A DNA stretch of 39,230 nucleotides from a virus. The DNA is taken from the IMG/VR virus record IMGVR_UViG_3300035199_001168, positions 1-39,230 of that record. One strand, written 5' to 3'. Positions 16,901 to 24,308 of this stretch are shown piece after piece. Position numbers and translations under genes: made by a program. Under the pieces are notes generated by a model, which was not told the DNA's origin, made no database searches, and worked only from the letters and a program-made list of their open reading frames with translations. How positions within the stretch are numbered: position 1 is the stretch's first letter; every line of letters starts with the position of its first letter.

Positions 16901-17627
16901 CGGTGAGCTGGGTCTCCAGCCCTTCGTACTTGTCGCCGGTCTGCAGCATCGAGGCGATGCCGTCGCGCACCAGGCGCAGCCCGCTGGCGAAGACGCCCAG
17001 CAGGGCATTGACCGACACCACGGCGGCGGCCAGGCCCAGCACGCGGCGCCCAGCCTTGCCGAGGGCTTCCTCAACCGCGCCCGCGCGGGACGCATGGTCC
17101 GAGGCGGCACGGGCGGCGGCGGCCTGCTCGCGCTGCAGCACCTTGAGCTGATCGTTGTTCTCGGCGATAGCCGCCTTGGTCTTGTCGATCTCCTCGGCCA
17201 GGCGCTTCTCTTCGCCGGCCAGGTTACTCGTGTCGAGGCCGGCAGCCTTGGCCGCCTGCTCCTGATCGGCCAGCTGCGTCTTGAGCTTATCCAGGCCGCG
17301 ATTGAGCCGGGAGGCTTCGCGTTCGGCATCGGTCAGCGACTGCGCCAGACCGACGCTGTCGGGGTTCTTGTCCAGAGCATCGCGCAGCTCGACGATGGAG
17401 CCGTTGATGCGGCCGATGGTGGCCTCGGTCTGCTCGATGCTGCGCTTGGTGTTGGCCAAGCCATTGACCAGGCCACGGGCATCCTTGGCGCTGTCCAGGG
17501 CCTGGTTGAGGCCCACGGTCGCTTCCTTCAGTCCCTCAACAGCCTCGGTCGACTGCTGGGCAACCGGCGACAGCTCGTCCCGGCCGCGCAGGATGAACTG
17601 GATCAGGCGATCTTTGAATCCGGCCAT
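13968..17627 (-). CDS. Tail tape measure protein
   Basis: A 1219-residue protein that sets tail length and is ejected at infection. Residues 30 to 190 are coiled coil. Residues 195 to 220 are a hydrophobic segment (VLGLAAAVVSVNALLGVFASG). Residues 230 to 420 match the tape-measure N-terminal domain (KYEGLETQLTALMGSIEGG, FGLDPMDGTLQAITDQSSKL). A second hydrophobic patch is at 495-535. Between about 637 and 866 a 35 to 40-residue module with core G-R-x-(L/I)-T/S-x-E-Q occurs four times. The C terminus is coiled coil again. GAGGGA precedes the ATG. It lies right after the tail tube gene with no chaperone pair between them. Confidence 0.92.
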   Translation of the reverse strand: MAGFKDRLIQFILRGRDELSPVAQQSTEAVEGLKEATVGLNQALDSAKDARGLVNGLANTKRSIEQTEATIGRINGSIVELRDALDKNPDSVGLAQSLTDAEREASRLNRGLDKLKTQLADQEQAAKAAGLDTSNLAGEEKRLAEEIDKTKAAIAENNDQLKVLQREQAAAARAASDHASRAGAVEEALGKAGRRVLGLAAAVVSVNALLGVFASGLRLVRDGIASMLQTGDKYEGLETQLTALMGSIEGGEQATAWIKKFAKDTPLEVADVTEAFALLKTFGLDPMDGTLQAITDQSSKLGGGMERLTGITTALGQAWSKEKLQTEEVLQLIERGVPVWDLLAKVTGKNTSELQDLATKGKLGRDVIKALIDEMGRSSQGSAAANMSRLSGLVSNLSDIWSGFMDRIAKSGALDYVKGQLDNLITTIEQMDADGRLQELAQGLSDAFVQGAERVREFAAGLLEVDFSKLAQDSGAWLSQFGQQIDTAVRWTTMLAAPFRVAGNLLTGFVSSAGTAFSALGATALSVMSLVARAVPDALGGEKLVAGLEAARGKVLDIGSSFAQQVAQDGEDLKATWDSVAGSAEASAERQADAVVAAAKRGSQQLGQMSADVEDHFRSNITSIENAMAAIRFSETAEQLEQVKKGLMAARMEGRLTAEQFEQAMAALEQQRGFVSEAERSVDVTRQNEAAVAALRAQQKLLSQEYFAGRLSLEQWQAQHNQANDEIRRLSSGVAEAKVEIGGLQDAEKAFSSASSVAQLKAVQAALLEAYMGRKLTLEQYQQQHNLTAEAIKKLGAAAGAADPQLANLDDGLATLTEVQQAISDAKTDVDINNIRAALRKLYGDGKITASEYNSELAKAAQRQKELKGATDAGKKSQDERNASDREAIKTSEDLRREAGRRMEAERRAGDQAMQDRRKGAEEAQKDMGAVEDFYGGVMTRAREPLAQLSEAALAAYDKLQGITTVDLALDTSGLEATTVSLERAKDALDQMQAAANTVGLSDFGRFMTDSLVRSQRLQVQYLQEKQAVQQLMEGYEDGSLTARRFAQEAGWARNNVRLLNDSDLRTLESAIASAKDRMRELGESSQQTLSGLQDELDQLQGNQDDIERRRFAGRRRELETQLEDARQAGDPNAVANLQRSLSLLRQIEAETSAQAERTAQQKRAEEVKAAAPQSAAPAPPKVIRLEDGRGRAVDVSVAAGEDETNLIGLLEDAALRSR

Positions 17628-17644
17628 GGCTTCCCTCGGGCATG

Positions 17645-17668
17645 AAAAAGCCCGCCGAGGGCGGGCTT
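17645..17668 (-). terminator. Intrinsic terminator between tail tube and tape measure genes
   Basis: On the minus strand AAGCCCGCC-CTC-GGCGGGCTT is followed by TTTCATG. It has a perfect 9-bp GC-rich stem. It occupies most of the 63-bp gap and ends about 18 bp before the tape measure start. Confidence 0.85.
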
Positions 17669-17690
17669 GGTTCGGTTACAGCACGACGGC

Positions 17691-18443
17691 TCAGGCCGCC
17701 TTGTCCACCAGGACCATCTCGCAGAACTTCGAGATGTCGGTGGCCACCACCAGCGGGTCGGCCAACATCTCCACCGGGCCATCCAGTTTCACGTAGTCCT
17801 GACCCAGCACGGGGAACTCCTGCAGCATGCCGAACTTAGCGCGGCGCACACGCAGGCTATAGGGCTCGCCCGACTGGGCATCGTTGAGGCCGGCGATGAA
17901 CAGCTCCATTTCTACCTGGCTGCCGTTGAGCATCTGCACCGCACTCGCCTTCAGCTTGGTATAGGTGGCCTTGATGCCCGCCGAGGTGATCGCGCTGCTG
18001 GCGGTGACGATCACGCCGTGCGGGGTCAGCAAGTAGTCGGTCCCCGCCACCAGGTTGGCGTCGGCAGCGGTCTTCAGCGTCACCGTGACACTGAGATCCG
18101 GCAGGTTCTTGAAGGGGATCAGCTCGCCCTCGATGGCTTCGCAGGCCAGGACCTCGTCGGTCACGGTGCCGGCGGCGATCTGCTTGATGGTGGAGCGGGT
18201 GACCCTGGCGATGTTGGTCGGAGTCAGGTCGTACATGCCGATGGAGCCGGTCACGTCGGTGGGACGCTCGCGGACGTTGCGGTTGCCGCCGCCGCCCATG
18301 AAGTTGGCCAGGGTCTTGCGGTCGGAGGCGAAGCGGAGGTTGAAGGCATCGCAGTTGCCGAACGGCAACAGGGCGTCCTGGCTCTGGTAGGCGCGGCCGT
18401 AGACGATGCCCTCACCGATGAAGGAGCGGTCAATCAGGGACAT
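17691..18443 (-). CDS. Major tail tube protein
   Basis: A 250-residue protein, close in length to lambda gpV (246). It sits immediately before the tape measure gene, as tail tube genes do. It is mainly beta with the pattern of a tube subunit and a probable extra domain around residues 110 to 160 (DLSVTVTLKTAADANLVAGT), similar to the Ig-like insertions seen in tail tubes. GAGGAA lies 6 bases before the ATG. Terminator hairpins lie on both sides of the gene neighbourhood, consistent with a need for tuned high expression. Confidence 0.8.
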   Translation of the reverse strand: MSLIDRSFIGEGIVYGRAYQSQDALLPFGNCDAFNLRFASDRKTLANFMGGGGNRNVRERPTDVTGSIGMYDLTPTNIARVTRSTIKQIAAGTVTDEVLACEAIEGELIPFKNLPDLSVTVTLKTAADANLVAGTDYLLTPHGVIVTASSAITSAGIKATYTKLKASAVQMLNGSQVEMELFIAGLNDAQSGEPYSLRVRRAKFGMLQEFPVLGQDYVKLDGPVEMLADPLVVATDISKFCEMVLVDKAA

Positions 18444-18469
18444 GGGGTGTTCCTCGAATGGTCAGGGGT

Positions 18470-18700
18470 TCAGTTGGCTTTGGCCGCTTCGGCGTCCGCC
18501 GGGGCGGCGGGCCTGGCCTTGGGCTTGGGTTCGGGCTCAGGATCGATGAAGCCCTTGGCGCGGCCATGGGCAAGGGCCTGAGTGCTGATCGTTTCCTTGC
18601 CGCAGGAGGGGCCTACCGCCCACTCCCCCTTGGAGAAGTGGAAGGTGTCCGCGCCGTGGCGGTAGTTGAAGGGTTCCTTGACGGTCACTTTCTGGGTCAT
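18470..18700 (-). CDS. Small tail-region protein, function unknown
   Basis: A 76-residue protein. The ATG at 18700 has GGAGGT 5 bases upstream. A longer frame further upstream is rejected because it would cross the terminator and the previous gene. The N-terminal 50 residues look like a small folded domain (FNYRHGADTFHFSKGEWAVG). The last 26 are a Pro/Glu/Lys/Ala-rich tail. It has no lambda counterpart at this place, between the U-like and tail tube genes. Confidence 0.7.
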   Translation of the reverse strand: MTQKVTVKEPFNYRHGADTFHFSKGEWAVGPSCGKETISTQALAHGRAKGFIDPEPEPKPKARPAAPADAEAAKAN

Positions 18701-18714
18701 CACGACCTCCAATG

Positions 18715-18738
18715 AAAAGGCCGCCCGGAGGCGGCCTG
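18715..18738 (-). terminator. Intrinsic terminator upstream of the 76-residue protein
   Basis: On the minus strand AGGCCGCC-TCCG-GGCGGCCT is followed by TTTCATT. It has an 8-bp stem and 4-nt loop. It lies between two co-directional late genes and ends about 15 bp before the next start. Confidence 0.8.
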
Positions 18739-18756
18739 GAACGGTTGATGTTGGGA

Positions 18757-19197
18757 TCAGAGGGACTGGGTGTAGGTGATGGCGATGGGAAGCACACGCG
18801 CCGCCCAGCGGCGCCCTTCGGCGGGGTACATGGGCGTCTCCACACCCCATGCCACTTTCACCACCCCAGGCACGGTGAGTCCCGCCTTCAGCCCATTCAG
18901 GGCCTGCTTGATGGCGAGACGCCCAGCCCGCAAGGACTGCGTGTTGTCCAGGCGGCGGGTAATCGCAACGATGCTGAGGTTCAGCGTTTCCTTGCAACTG
19001 GACGTGCCGACCCGCTCGCTCTCCTCCGTGGAGGTCTCCTGCAGGATGATCAGGTTGTCCCCCAGACCCGGGTCTTCAGCATCGAGCAAACGCATGACAC
19101 TGCCCTCCTGCACCGAGGCGCCAAACCCTGGAACGGCGGCAAGCAGCGCCTGCAGCTGTTCGATGATCGCGGACTGCACATCAGGAACAGTGTTCAT
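18757..19197 (-). CDS. Tail terminator/completion protein (gpU-like position)
   Basis: A 146-residue protein with an N-terminal helix (VQSAIIEQLQALLAAVPGF) followed by alternating strands and helices and a C-terminal strand (RVLPIAITYTQSL). This is the usual layout of tail terminator proteins that cap the tail tube. Length is comparable to lambda gpU (131). Its ATG overlaps the preceding stop by one base (TGATG). The family call rests on position and fold pattern. Confidence 0.6.
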   Translation of the reverse strand: MNTVPDVQSAIIEQLQALLAAVPGFGASVQEGSVMRLLDAEDPGLGDNLIILQETSTEESERVGTSSCKETLNLSIVAITRRLDNTQSLRAGRLAIKQALNGLKAGLTVPGVVKVAWGVETPMYPAEGRRWAARVLPIAITYTQSL

Positions 19198-19511
19198 CAG
19201 GGCACCACGTAGAAGGTGATCAGGTGGCCGTCATCCTCGTGGATGCCGTCGATGTGCCAGGTCTTACCGTCCATGCGGAAAGCACCCTGGCGGTCGAAAG
19301 GCTGGAGGCGACGTTTTTGCACGGTGACGGTACGCAAGCGGTCGAGCAGCCCCGACTCCATGTTCGGCCGCTCGATATCGTCCTGAACCTCCACCGGCAG
19401 GGCCTCGGCAATCACCGAGCCCTGCCGGTCGAGATAGGTGGCGGTCCCATCACCAAGCGTTTCGAGGAGGAGCGCATCCACCTCCTCGATCTGGTCGGCG
19501 AAGGAGACCAC
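19197..19511 (-). CDS. Head-tail joining protein (gpFII-like position)
   Basis: A 104-residue protein, similar in size to lambda gpFII (117). It has a mixed beta pattern (TATYLDRQGSVIAEALPVEV, TVTVQKRRLQPFDRQGAF, TWHIDGIHEDDGHLITFYV) typical of small connector proteins that seal the head for tail docking. It starts with GTG two bases after the preceding stop, with GGTGA upstream. Function is inferred from operon position. Confidence 0.6.
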   Translation of the reverse strand: MVSFADQIEEVDALLLETLGDGTATYLDRQGSVIAEALPVEVQDDIERPNMESGLLDRLRTVTVQKRRLQPFDRQGAFRMDGKTWHIDGIHEDDGHLITFYVVP

Positions 19512-19513
19512 GG

Positions 19514-19825
19514 TCAGTCACCGGTCGCGTCGTCGCCACCGGCACCGCCAGCGCCAGGGTTGTCCCCGTTACCGCCGTCAGCACCGTCACCACCTGCAGC
19601 CGGAGTCAGCAGGTCCTGGGTGGCCGGCGCCTGGGGCTTGCGACTCTCGGCGGCGCGGAGCGCGGCCTGAGCCAGCGGATCTTTCAGCGGCGCGATCACG
19701 CCACCCGCCACCAGGTCATCGCGGATCTTGGTGGTGGGCGGGCTGTAGGGATCACCCGGCAGGAAGGTCTCACGACCTTCCTGGATGCAGCCATCAACGA
19801 CGATGAATTCGCCTTTCTTGGCCAT
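19514..19825 (-). CDS. Small head-completion protein (gpFI-like position)
   Basis: A 103-residue protein between the capsid and connector genes, where lambda gpFI (132) is located. Residues 1 to 55 look folded (GEFIVVDGCIQEGRETFLPG). The last 30 residues are a flexible Gly/Asp/Ala-rich acidic tail (GDGADGGNGDNPGAGG). Lambda gpFI also ends in a flexible acidic region and aids packaging. Sequence similarity to gpFI cannot be claimed by eye. Confidence 0.6.
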   Translation of the reverse strand: MAKKGEFIVVDGCIQEGRETFLPGDPYSPPTTKIRDDLVAGGVIAPLKDPLAQAALRAAESRKPQAPATQDLLTPAAGGDGADGGNGDNPGAGGAGGDDATGD

Positions 19826-19826
19826 A

Positions 19827-20858
19827 TCACACCACCTTCGCGTAAACGAACGCGTCGGGTTCGAGGAAGCCGGCCAGGGCAGCGGCCTGCAGTTTCAGCC
19901 AGCGAGCGCTCGGCTCCTGGGTGACCCAGGACTTCGGGAAACGGCGCGCTTCCACCAGGCCGCTCTCGATGGCTTCCAGGTCCTGGATCGCGGCGTAGAG
20001 CATGGCGTTCTGGGTGTTGGTGGAACCGAGGATCAGGCCACCGGCCGGAATCATCGGTTGCTCGTCGCCGGCATCGTCCAAGTACCACTCGTCGTAGCCG
20101 TACAGGTCGACGCCCGGGTCGTTGAGGTAGCCGAGGTAGGTGACACCGTCCGGCAGCTCTTCCGGCTTGATGATGCCCAGGTCAACGCGGCGGGTGTTGA
20201 GTTGCTTCATCACCAGGTCGTTTTTCTGGAAGGCGTCCACCGCCTCACCGCTCAGCACCGCCACGTTGGCCGTGCGGCCGGAATTCTTGGCGATCCGGCC
20301 GCGCTTCCACTGGCGCAGGTTGCCGATGGGATCGGACCCGGCGGCATCCCACTTGTCGGTGGTCAGGGTGATCTTGTGGCTGGCGTCCATCAGGAAGTCG
20401 ATGGTGTCATCCACCCCTTCACCCAGCACACGCACACGGCCGGTGGTCAGCGCCTGGGCGCACATCCACTCTTCGCGACGGGTGATCTCGTCGTCAAGGT
20501 CGGCCAGGTCCTTGCCCAGGATCGCACCCGCGCGCTGCTGCGGGGTCTTGGTGGCAAAGGGGTTCTCGCCGGCCGAGCGCTTCAGCACCAACTCGGCGGT
20601 GGTCTCGCGCTTGGGCTGGATGTACGGCGGTTTGTAGGTGTCCGCGCGGAAGCCTTCACGCAGGGACACACTGCCCGGCAGGCGCGGGTGGACGAAGGGC
20701 GCCATCTTGCGCTTGCCCTTCACGATGTCGATGTCGACAGTGGTGGTGGCAAAGGTGCGCGGGTTGGCGCCGTTGAAGAAGGTGTTGAGCAGGAAGCGGC
20801 GCGCCGGCTTCATCTGCTCCACGGCGTCGAGCATGGTGCGGGTATCGAACAGATCCAT
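19827..20858 (-). CDS. Major capsid protein (lambda gpE family)
   Basis: A 343-residue protein; lambda gpE has 341. It shows the E-family pattern: MDLFDTRTMLDAVEQMKPAR at the N terminus, FFNG near residue 26, the block VDIDIVKGKRKMAPFVHP, a central conserved REEWMCAQALTTGRV, and the C-terminal segment. It polymerises with the scaffold into the procapsid shell. AGGAGC lies 8 bases before the ATG. It is directly downstream of the decoration protein gene. Confidence 0.93.
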   Translation of the reverse strand: MDLFDTRTMLDAVEQMKPARRFLLNTFFNGANPRTFATTTVDIDIVKGKRKMAPFVHPRLPGSVSLREGFRADTYKPPYIQPKRETTAELVLKRSAGENPFATKTPQQRAGAILGKDLADLDDEITRREEWMCAQALTTGRVRVLGEGVDDTIDFLMDASHKITLTTDKWDAAGSDPIGNLRQWKRGRIAKNSGRTANVAVLSGEAVDAFQKNDLVMKQLNTRRVDLGIIKPEELPDGVTYLGYLNDPGVDLYGYDEWYLDDAGDEQPMIPAGGLILGSTNTQNAMLYAAIQDLEAIESGLVEARRFPKSWVTQEPSARWLKLQAAALAGFLEPDAFVYAKVV

Positions 20859-20873
20859 GGGAAGTCGCTCCTA

Positions 20874-21224
20874 TCAGCGCACGAAGATGGACAGGGGGCG
20901 CAGCGCCTTGCGGACAGCTGCCAGGGTGTGGCCGGCGCCGAGGGTCAGGGCCGAGCCCAGCACCTCGCCAGTCAGCAGCAGCGGGGCCGGAGCCGCGCCA
21001 CCCGTGGTGTCGATGTCCTCGTCGAGGATCACGGACGGGGTCTGGGAGCCGTCGCTCGCGGCGCTGGCCGACAGCTTGAACTCACCGGAGGCGGTGACCT
21101 CGCCCAGCACGGCGCCGCGCGAGAGTTGCTGACCGGCCGCGATCACGCCGGAGCGCTTCACAACCGGGAAATCGCCGGCCATCAGTTGGTCCGGCACGTA
21201 GGTGTTGCGTTCGGGGTTCGACAT
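20874..21224 (-). CDS. Head decoration protein (lambda gpD family)
   Basis: A 116-residue protein of the gpD family, which binds as trimers on the expanded capsid and stabilises it against DNA pressure. Visible hallmarks are VKRSGVIAAGQQLSRGAVLG, the SVILDEDIDTTGG segment and the C-terminal AVRKALRPLSIFVR. GAGGAG lies 7 bases before the ATG at 21224; a GTG one codon earlier is possible but too close to the ribosome binding site. It lies between the protease/scaffold and capsid genes as in lambda. Confidence 0.9.
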   Translation of the reverse strand: MSNPERNTYVPDQLMAGDFPVVKRSGVIAAGQQLSRGAVLGEVTASGEFKLSASAASDGSQTPSVILDEDIDTTGGAAPAPLLLTGEVLGSALTLGAGHTLAAVRKALRPLSIFVR

Positions 21225-21235
21225 CACGGATCTCC

Positions 21236-21634
21236 TCAGCGAGCGTTGGCGCCAGCGACGATGTAGTTGACGGCGGCCTTGTGTTCTTGCTCGGCCTTGT
21301 CGCCGGCCGGCGGGGTGGTGGTAGTGGCACCCGTACTGTCCAGCTTGATGCCGGCCAGGGTGATGCCGCGCTCGCCGGCCGCCTTGAACAGCTGCAGGGC
21401 GGTGGCTTCGACAGTGGCGCCGCTGTCGATGGCGGCCTCGATTTCCTTCTCGAAGCCCTTGGAGGCCAGGGCGTTGATGCCCTTCAGGCGCTCGCGCTCG
21501 GTCTTGGCACCTTCGGCGCGGGCTTCAGTGCGGATCTCGTCCAGGTTCGCCCCGGCCGCGATCTCGATGGTGTTCGGGTCGGTGCCGGCAGTAATGGCGG
21601 CACGCAACTCCGCCGTGGTGGTGACGGTGGTCAT
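21236..21634 (-). CDS. Nested scaffold protein (Nu3-like), in-frame internal start
   Basis: An in-frame ATG at 21634 within the protease gene is preceded by GAGGA with about 9-base spacing. It would give a 132-residue protein identical to the protease C terminus, beginning MTTVTTTAELRAAITAG. The segment is rich in Ala/Glu/Lys helices, as expected for an internal scaffold. Lambda C/Nu3 uses the same arrangement. Expression of the short form is inferred from the ribosome binding site and the analogy. Confidence 0.7.
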   Translation of the reverse strand: MTTVTTTAELRAAITAGTDPNTIEIAAGANLDEIRTEARAEGAKTERERLKGINALASKGFEKEIEAAIDSGATVEATALQLFKAAGERGITLAGIKLDSTGATTTTPPAGDKAEQEHKAAVNYIVAGANAR

Positions 21635-22465
21635 GCTGGGTTTCCTCAGGGTGGTTGCGGCCGGTTTGGCCAGTTCGGTGATCAGGGAATCGAGCGAGCC
21701 GAGCCGGTGCGCCAGGCCGTGCTCAACTGCAGCAGCGCCGACCCGCAGGCCGCCCTTGTCGCCCATCTCGGGGAGCTTGGTGACTTCCACGCCGAGGTTG
21801 CGGGCCACCTTGGCCTCGAACACATCGGACAGGGCGTCCACCGTTTCGGCCACCTTGGCGCGGCCTTCTTTGGTGCTTAGGTCGGGGCGTTTGTTCGGGG
21901 CGTTGCGGCTGACGATCTGGTAGCGCCTGCGCCCGCCAGCATCCTCGCCCTCCACTACCGCATCGATGACCGTGCCGATGCTGCCGGCGACCGCCGTGGC
22001 ATCGAGCACGATTTCGCTGGCGGCCGAGGCGATCCAGTAGGCCGCACTTGCCACCGTGCCGCCGCCGTAGGCCACGATGCGCTTGCGCGCCCGGCCTTCG
22101 TAGATCATCTCGGCCAGCTCGTTGATGCCGGAGGCGATGCCGCCGGGACTGTCGACGTTGAGGATGATGGCCTTGATGTTCGGGTCATCCAGGGCGGCGC
22201 GGATATCGGTGGCCAGCACCTGGGTACTGGTCGCTCCGCTGATCTCGGTGAACAGGTTGGCGTAACGGAAGATCGGCCCGACCACCGGGACGATGGCCAC
22301 GCCATCGCGAACGGTCACGGTACGGGCTGTCTCCAGTCGCTGCCCCTGCTTGGTCACCAGTGCGGCCGGATCGCCCATGCGATCAGCGATGGCCAGCAGG
22401 TTATCCAGGGCGTGGGGCAGCATCAGCCAGGGCTGCGAAGCAGCCAGCTCGAATGCGCGGGGCAT
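21236..22465 (-). CDS. Head maturation protease, S49 family, fused to scaffold (gpC-like)
   Basis: A 409-residue protein. Residues about 50 to 260 form an S49 (SppA-like) serine protease domain: NVDSPGGIASG resembles the oxyanion-hole block, and GGTVASAAYWIASAA carries the probable catalytic serine. A catalytic lysine is expected further on. Residues about 277 to 409 are a helical, charged scaffold segment that can also be made alone from an internal start at 21634. In lambda the gpC/Nu3 pair digests the scaffold and is removed from the procapsid. GAGGAA is 6 bases before the ATG, and the portal stop is 2 bases upstream. Confidence 0.9.
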   Translation of the reverse strand: MPRAFELAASQPWLMLPHALDNLLAIADRMGDPAALVTKQGQRLETARTVTVRDGVAIVPVVGPIFRYANLFTEISGATSTQVLATDIRAALDDPNIKAIILNVDSPGGIASGINELAEMIYEGRARKRIVAYGGGTVASAAYWIASAASEIVLDATAVAGSIGTVIDAVVEGEDAGGRRRYQIVSRNAPNKRPDLSTKEGRAKVAETVDALSDVFEAKVARNLGVEVTKLPEMGDKGGLRVGAAAVEHGLAHRLGSLDSLITELAKPAATTLRKPSMTTVTTTAELRAAITAGTDPNTIEIAAGANLDEIRTEARAEGAKTERERLKGINALASKGFEKEIEAAIDSGATVEATALQLFKAAGERGITLAGIKLDSTGATTTTPPAGDKAEQEHKAAVNYIVAGANAR

Positions 22466-22467
22466 GG

Positions 22468-24078
22468 TTATTCCTCGTCGGGTTGTTTCGGCTCAGGAGG
22501 CGCCGACTCGGCGCCCTTGGGCGGGACGTACAGACCAGCCTGGCGCCGCTGCTCGACCTCACGGGCGCGCTGGCGGAACACGACCTGCCAGGGCTCGCCC
22601 GTCATTGCCGCCGTCTCCAGGTGCTCGTTGCTGACGCCGATCTCGATGCGCTTGCCCGCCGCGTTGGCTTCCTTCAGTTCGTCGATGGCACCACGGGCAG
22701 GACCGATCCAGAGCGCCTGCAGGTACGCCCGACGCTTGGCCGGATCACCGTACCCCGGCAGCTCGATCATTCCCCGTGCCACCGCCTCGTCGATCACCAG
22801 CTCGCGGCCGGGCTGGCAGAAGTCGCAGGTCAGCCACCAGCGGCGCAGGCTGTAGAAGCGCCAGGCCTGCAGCATGGCGGCACGAGCGGCGCTGTAGCTG
22901 GTGTTGTAGAGCAGCAGCAGTTCGTCGCGCGGCAACTCCAGCGCCGCCCCGATCTGGGTGACGATGGACAGGAAGAACGGGTCGAACTGCGCATTGGGTC
23001 GCGCCGGGTTGGCAATGATGGGTTCCTCACCCTGGCCCAGGTCGACGATGGCGCCCTCGCCCAGTTCGATGTCACCGGAACCCACGTCATCGGTGCTGGC
23101 CCCGGCGCCCTCATTCACCAGAGCCGATAGCGGCAGGTTGCCGGTCTGGAAGTCCCCGGTCTTCTTGATGAACACCGTGAACATCGCTGACACCACCGCC
23201 GCCATCAGCTCGGCGCTGCTGTAACGCTCCAGCTTCTGCAGTGGCTCAAGGATCGGCGCCAGGTAGGGCGCGCCCCGCTTCTGCCCGGGACGGGTCTTGT
23301 CGGCCATCACATGCAGAACACGCCGCCGGCCGGTAGCCGCCCCGAACACCGGGAGCCGGTCCCAGCTCATCGAGCTGCCGGCGGTCAAGTCGCCGGGGTA
23401 TCCACGGCAGACATGGAAAGCCACCGGAGCACCGAGCCTGTCGAACTCCACCCCATCCACCAGGCCCTCACGATCCGGGGCAAAGCTCGGATTGCTCACC
23501 CGGTCGCCCTCGATCAGCTGCAGCCTGGTGCTGAACACACAGCCCGGGCGTTCCTCGTCCGGCGTAGCCACCAGCAGATCACCGCTGACCATGGACGAGA
23601 CCAGCGCCAGAGCCTGGAGCTGGTAATGGTTGAGCTGGCCTTCGGCATCGCACTCCAACGGGTTGTCGGCATAGATGTTCCACACCCAATCCAGCAGGGC
23701 GTTGAGCCGTTCGGCCTCGGCCTCACTGATACCAAGCGCCGCCTGATCGACCTGTGCCCGACAGACCAGGCCAGTGCCGACCACGTTGGTGCGCAGCCGG
23801 GACATGACGCCACGGGCCAGCAGGTGGTTGCGCATCGCATCGTGCGAGCGCGCGATCAGCATCCGGCGCTCGTTGCTGGGCAGGTCACGGCGGGGACTGC
23901 CAAGGCCCGGAATCCAGCTGGCCATGCTGCGCAGCACCCGGGAGGCACCCCGCCAGCGAGTCTCGACACCACCACCGCCGCCCTGTGCGACGACCTGGCC
24001 CGGCGATGCGGTGGCCTTCGCCAAGCGCAACGCCTCCCGCATGAGCAGCTCAGCGGGGTCCTTCTTGAACAGGCCCAT
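22468..24078 (-). CDS. Portal protein, lambda gpB family
   Basis: A 536-residue protein; lambda gpB has 533. Family features include the N-terminal GASRVLRSMASWIPGLGSPR, the conserved RSHDAMRNHLLARGVMSRLR block, NVVGTGL, and VFSTRLQLIEGDRVSNP in the middle. The C terminus is proline/glutamate-rich. It forms the dodecameric ring at the packaging vertex and interacts with terminase. It lies between the gpW gene (2-bp gap) and the protease. Confidence 0.93.
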   Translation of the reverse strand: MGLFKKDPAELLMREALRLAKATASPGQVVAQGGGGGVETRWRGASRVLRSMASWIPGLGSPRRDLPSNERRMLIARSHDAMRNHLLARGVMSRLRTNVVGTGLVCRAQVDQAALGISEAEAERLNALLDWVWNIYADNPLECDAEGQLNHYQLQALALVSSMVSGDLLVATPDEERPGCVFSTRLQLIEGDRVSNPSFAPDREGLVDGVEFDRLGAPVAFHVCRGYPGDLTAGSSMSWDRLPVFGAATGRRRVLHVMADKTRPGQKRGAPYLAPILEPLQKLERYSSAELMAAVVSAMFTVFIKKTGDFQTGNLPLSALVNEGAGASTDDVGSGDIELGEGAIVDLGQGEEPIIANPARPNAQFDPFFLSIVTQIGAALELPRDELLLLYNTSYSAARAAMLQAWRFYSLRRWWLTCDFCQPGRELVIDEAVARGMIELPGYGDPAKRRAYLQALWIGPARGAIDELKEANAAGKRIEIGVSNEHLETAAMTGEPWQVVFRQRAREVEQRRQAGLYVPPKGAESAPPEPKQPDEE

Positions 24079-24080
24079 GA

Positions 24081-24299
24081 TTAGATCCTGGCGTAGTTGA
24101 TGCGGTTGCGGCCCTTGCCGGCCAATGTCGCCTTCTCGCGAGCGACTTCTTCCTGAGCCTGGGCCAGCAGCATGCGCAAGCTGGCCAGTTCAGCGCGGTC
24201 GAGCTGGCGGTCACCCTTGCGGAACCGCTGGCCCTTGGTCAGCACCTCGTCGATGGAGGCCTGGATGCGCGCCACGCGTTGCTCTGCTTCTGTCGTCAT
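24081..24299 (-). CDS. Head-tail connector gpW-like protein
   Basis: A 72-residue, highly charged, helical protein; lambda gpW has 68. It sits between the large terminase and portal genes, exactly as W does in lambda. gpW-type proteins bind below the portal after packaging and are needed for tail attachment. The helical pattern (RVARIQASIDEVLTKG, ELASLRMLLAQAQEEVAREK) fits the two-helix gpW fold. GAGGT precedes the ATG. Confidence 0.8.
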   Translation of the reverse strand: MTTEAEQRVARIQASIDEVLTKGQRFRKGDRQLDRAELASLRMLLAQAQEEVAREKATLAGKGRNRINYARI

Positions 24300-24308
24300 G
24301 GTGTACCT

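Noticed and set aside
13704-17645. A 1313-codon plus-strand open frame opposite the tape measure gene.
   Set aside because: The minus frame encodes a recognisable tape measure protein. The plus frame is low-complexity antisense with no plausible fold.
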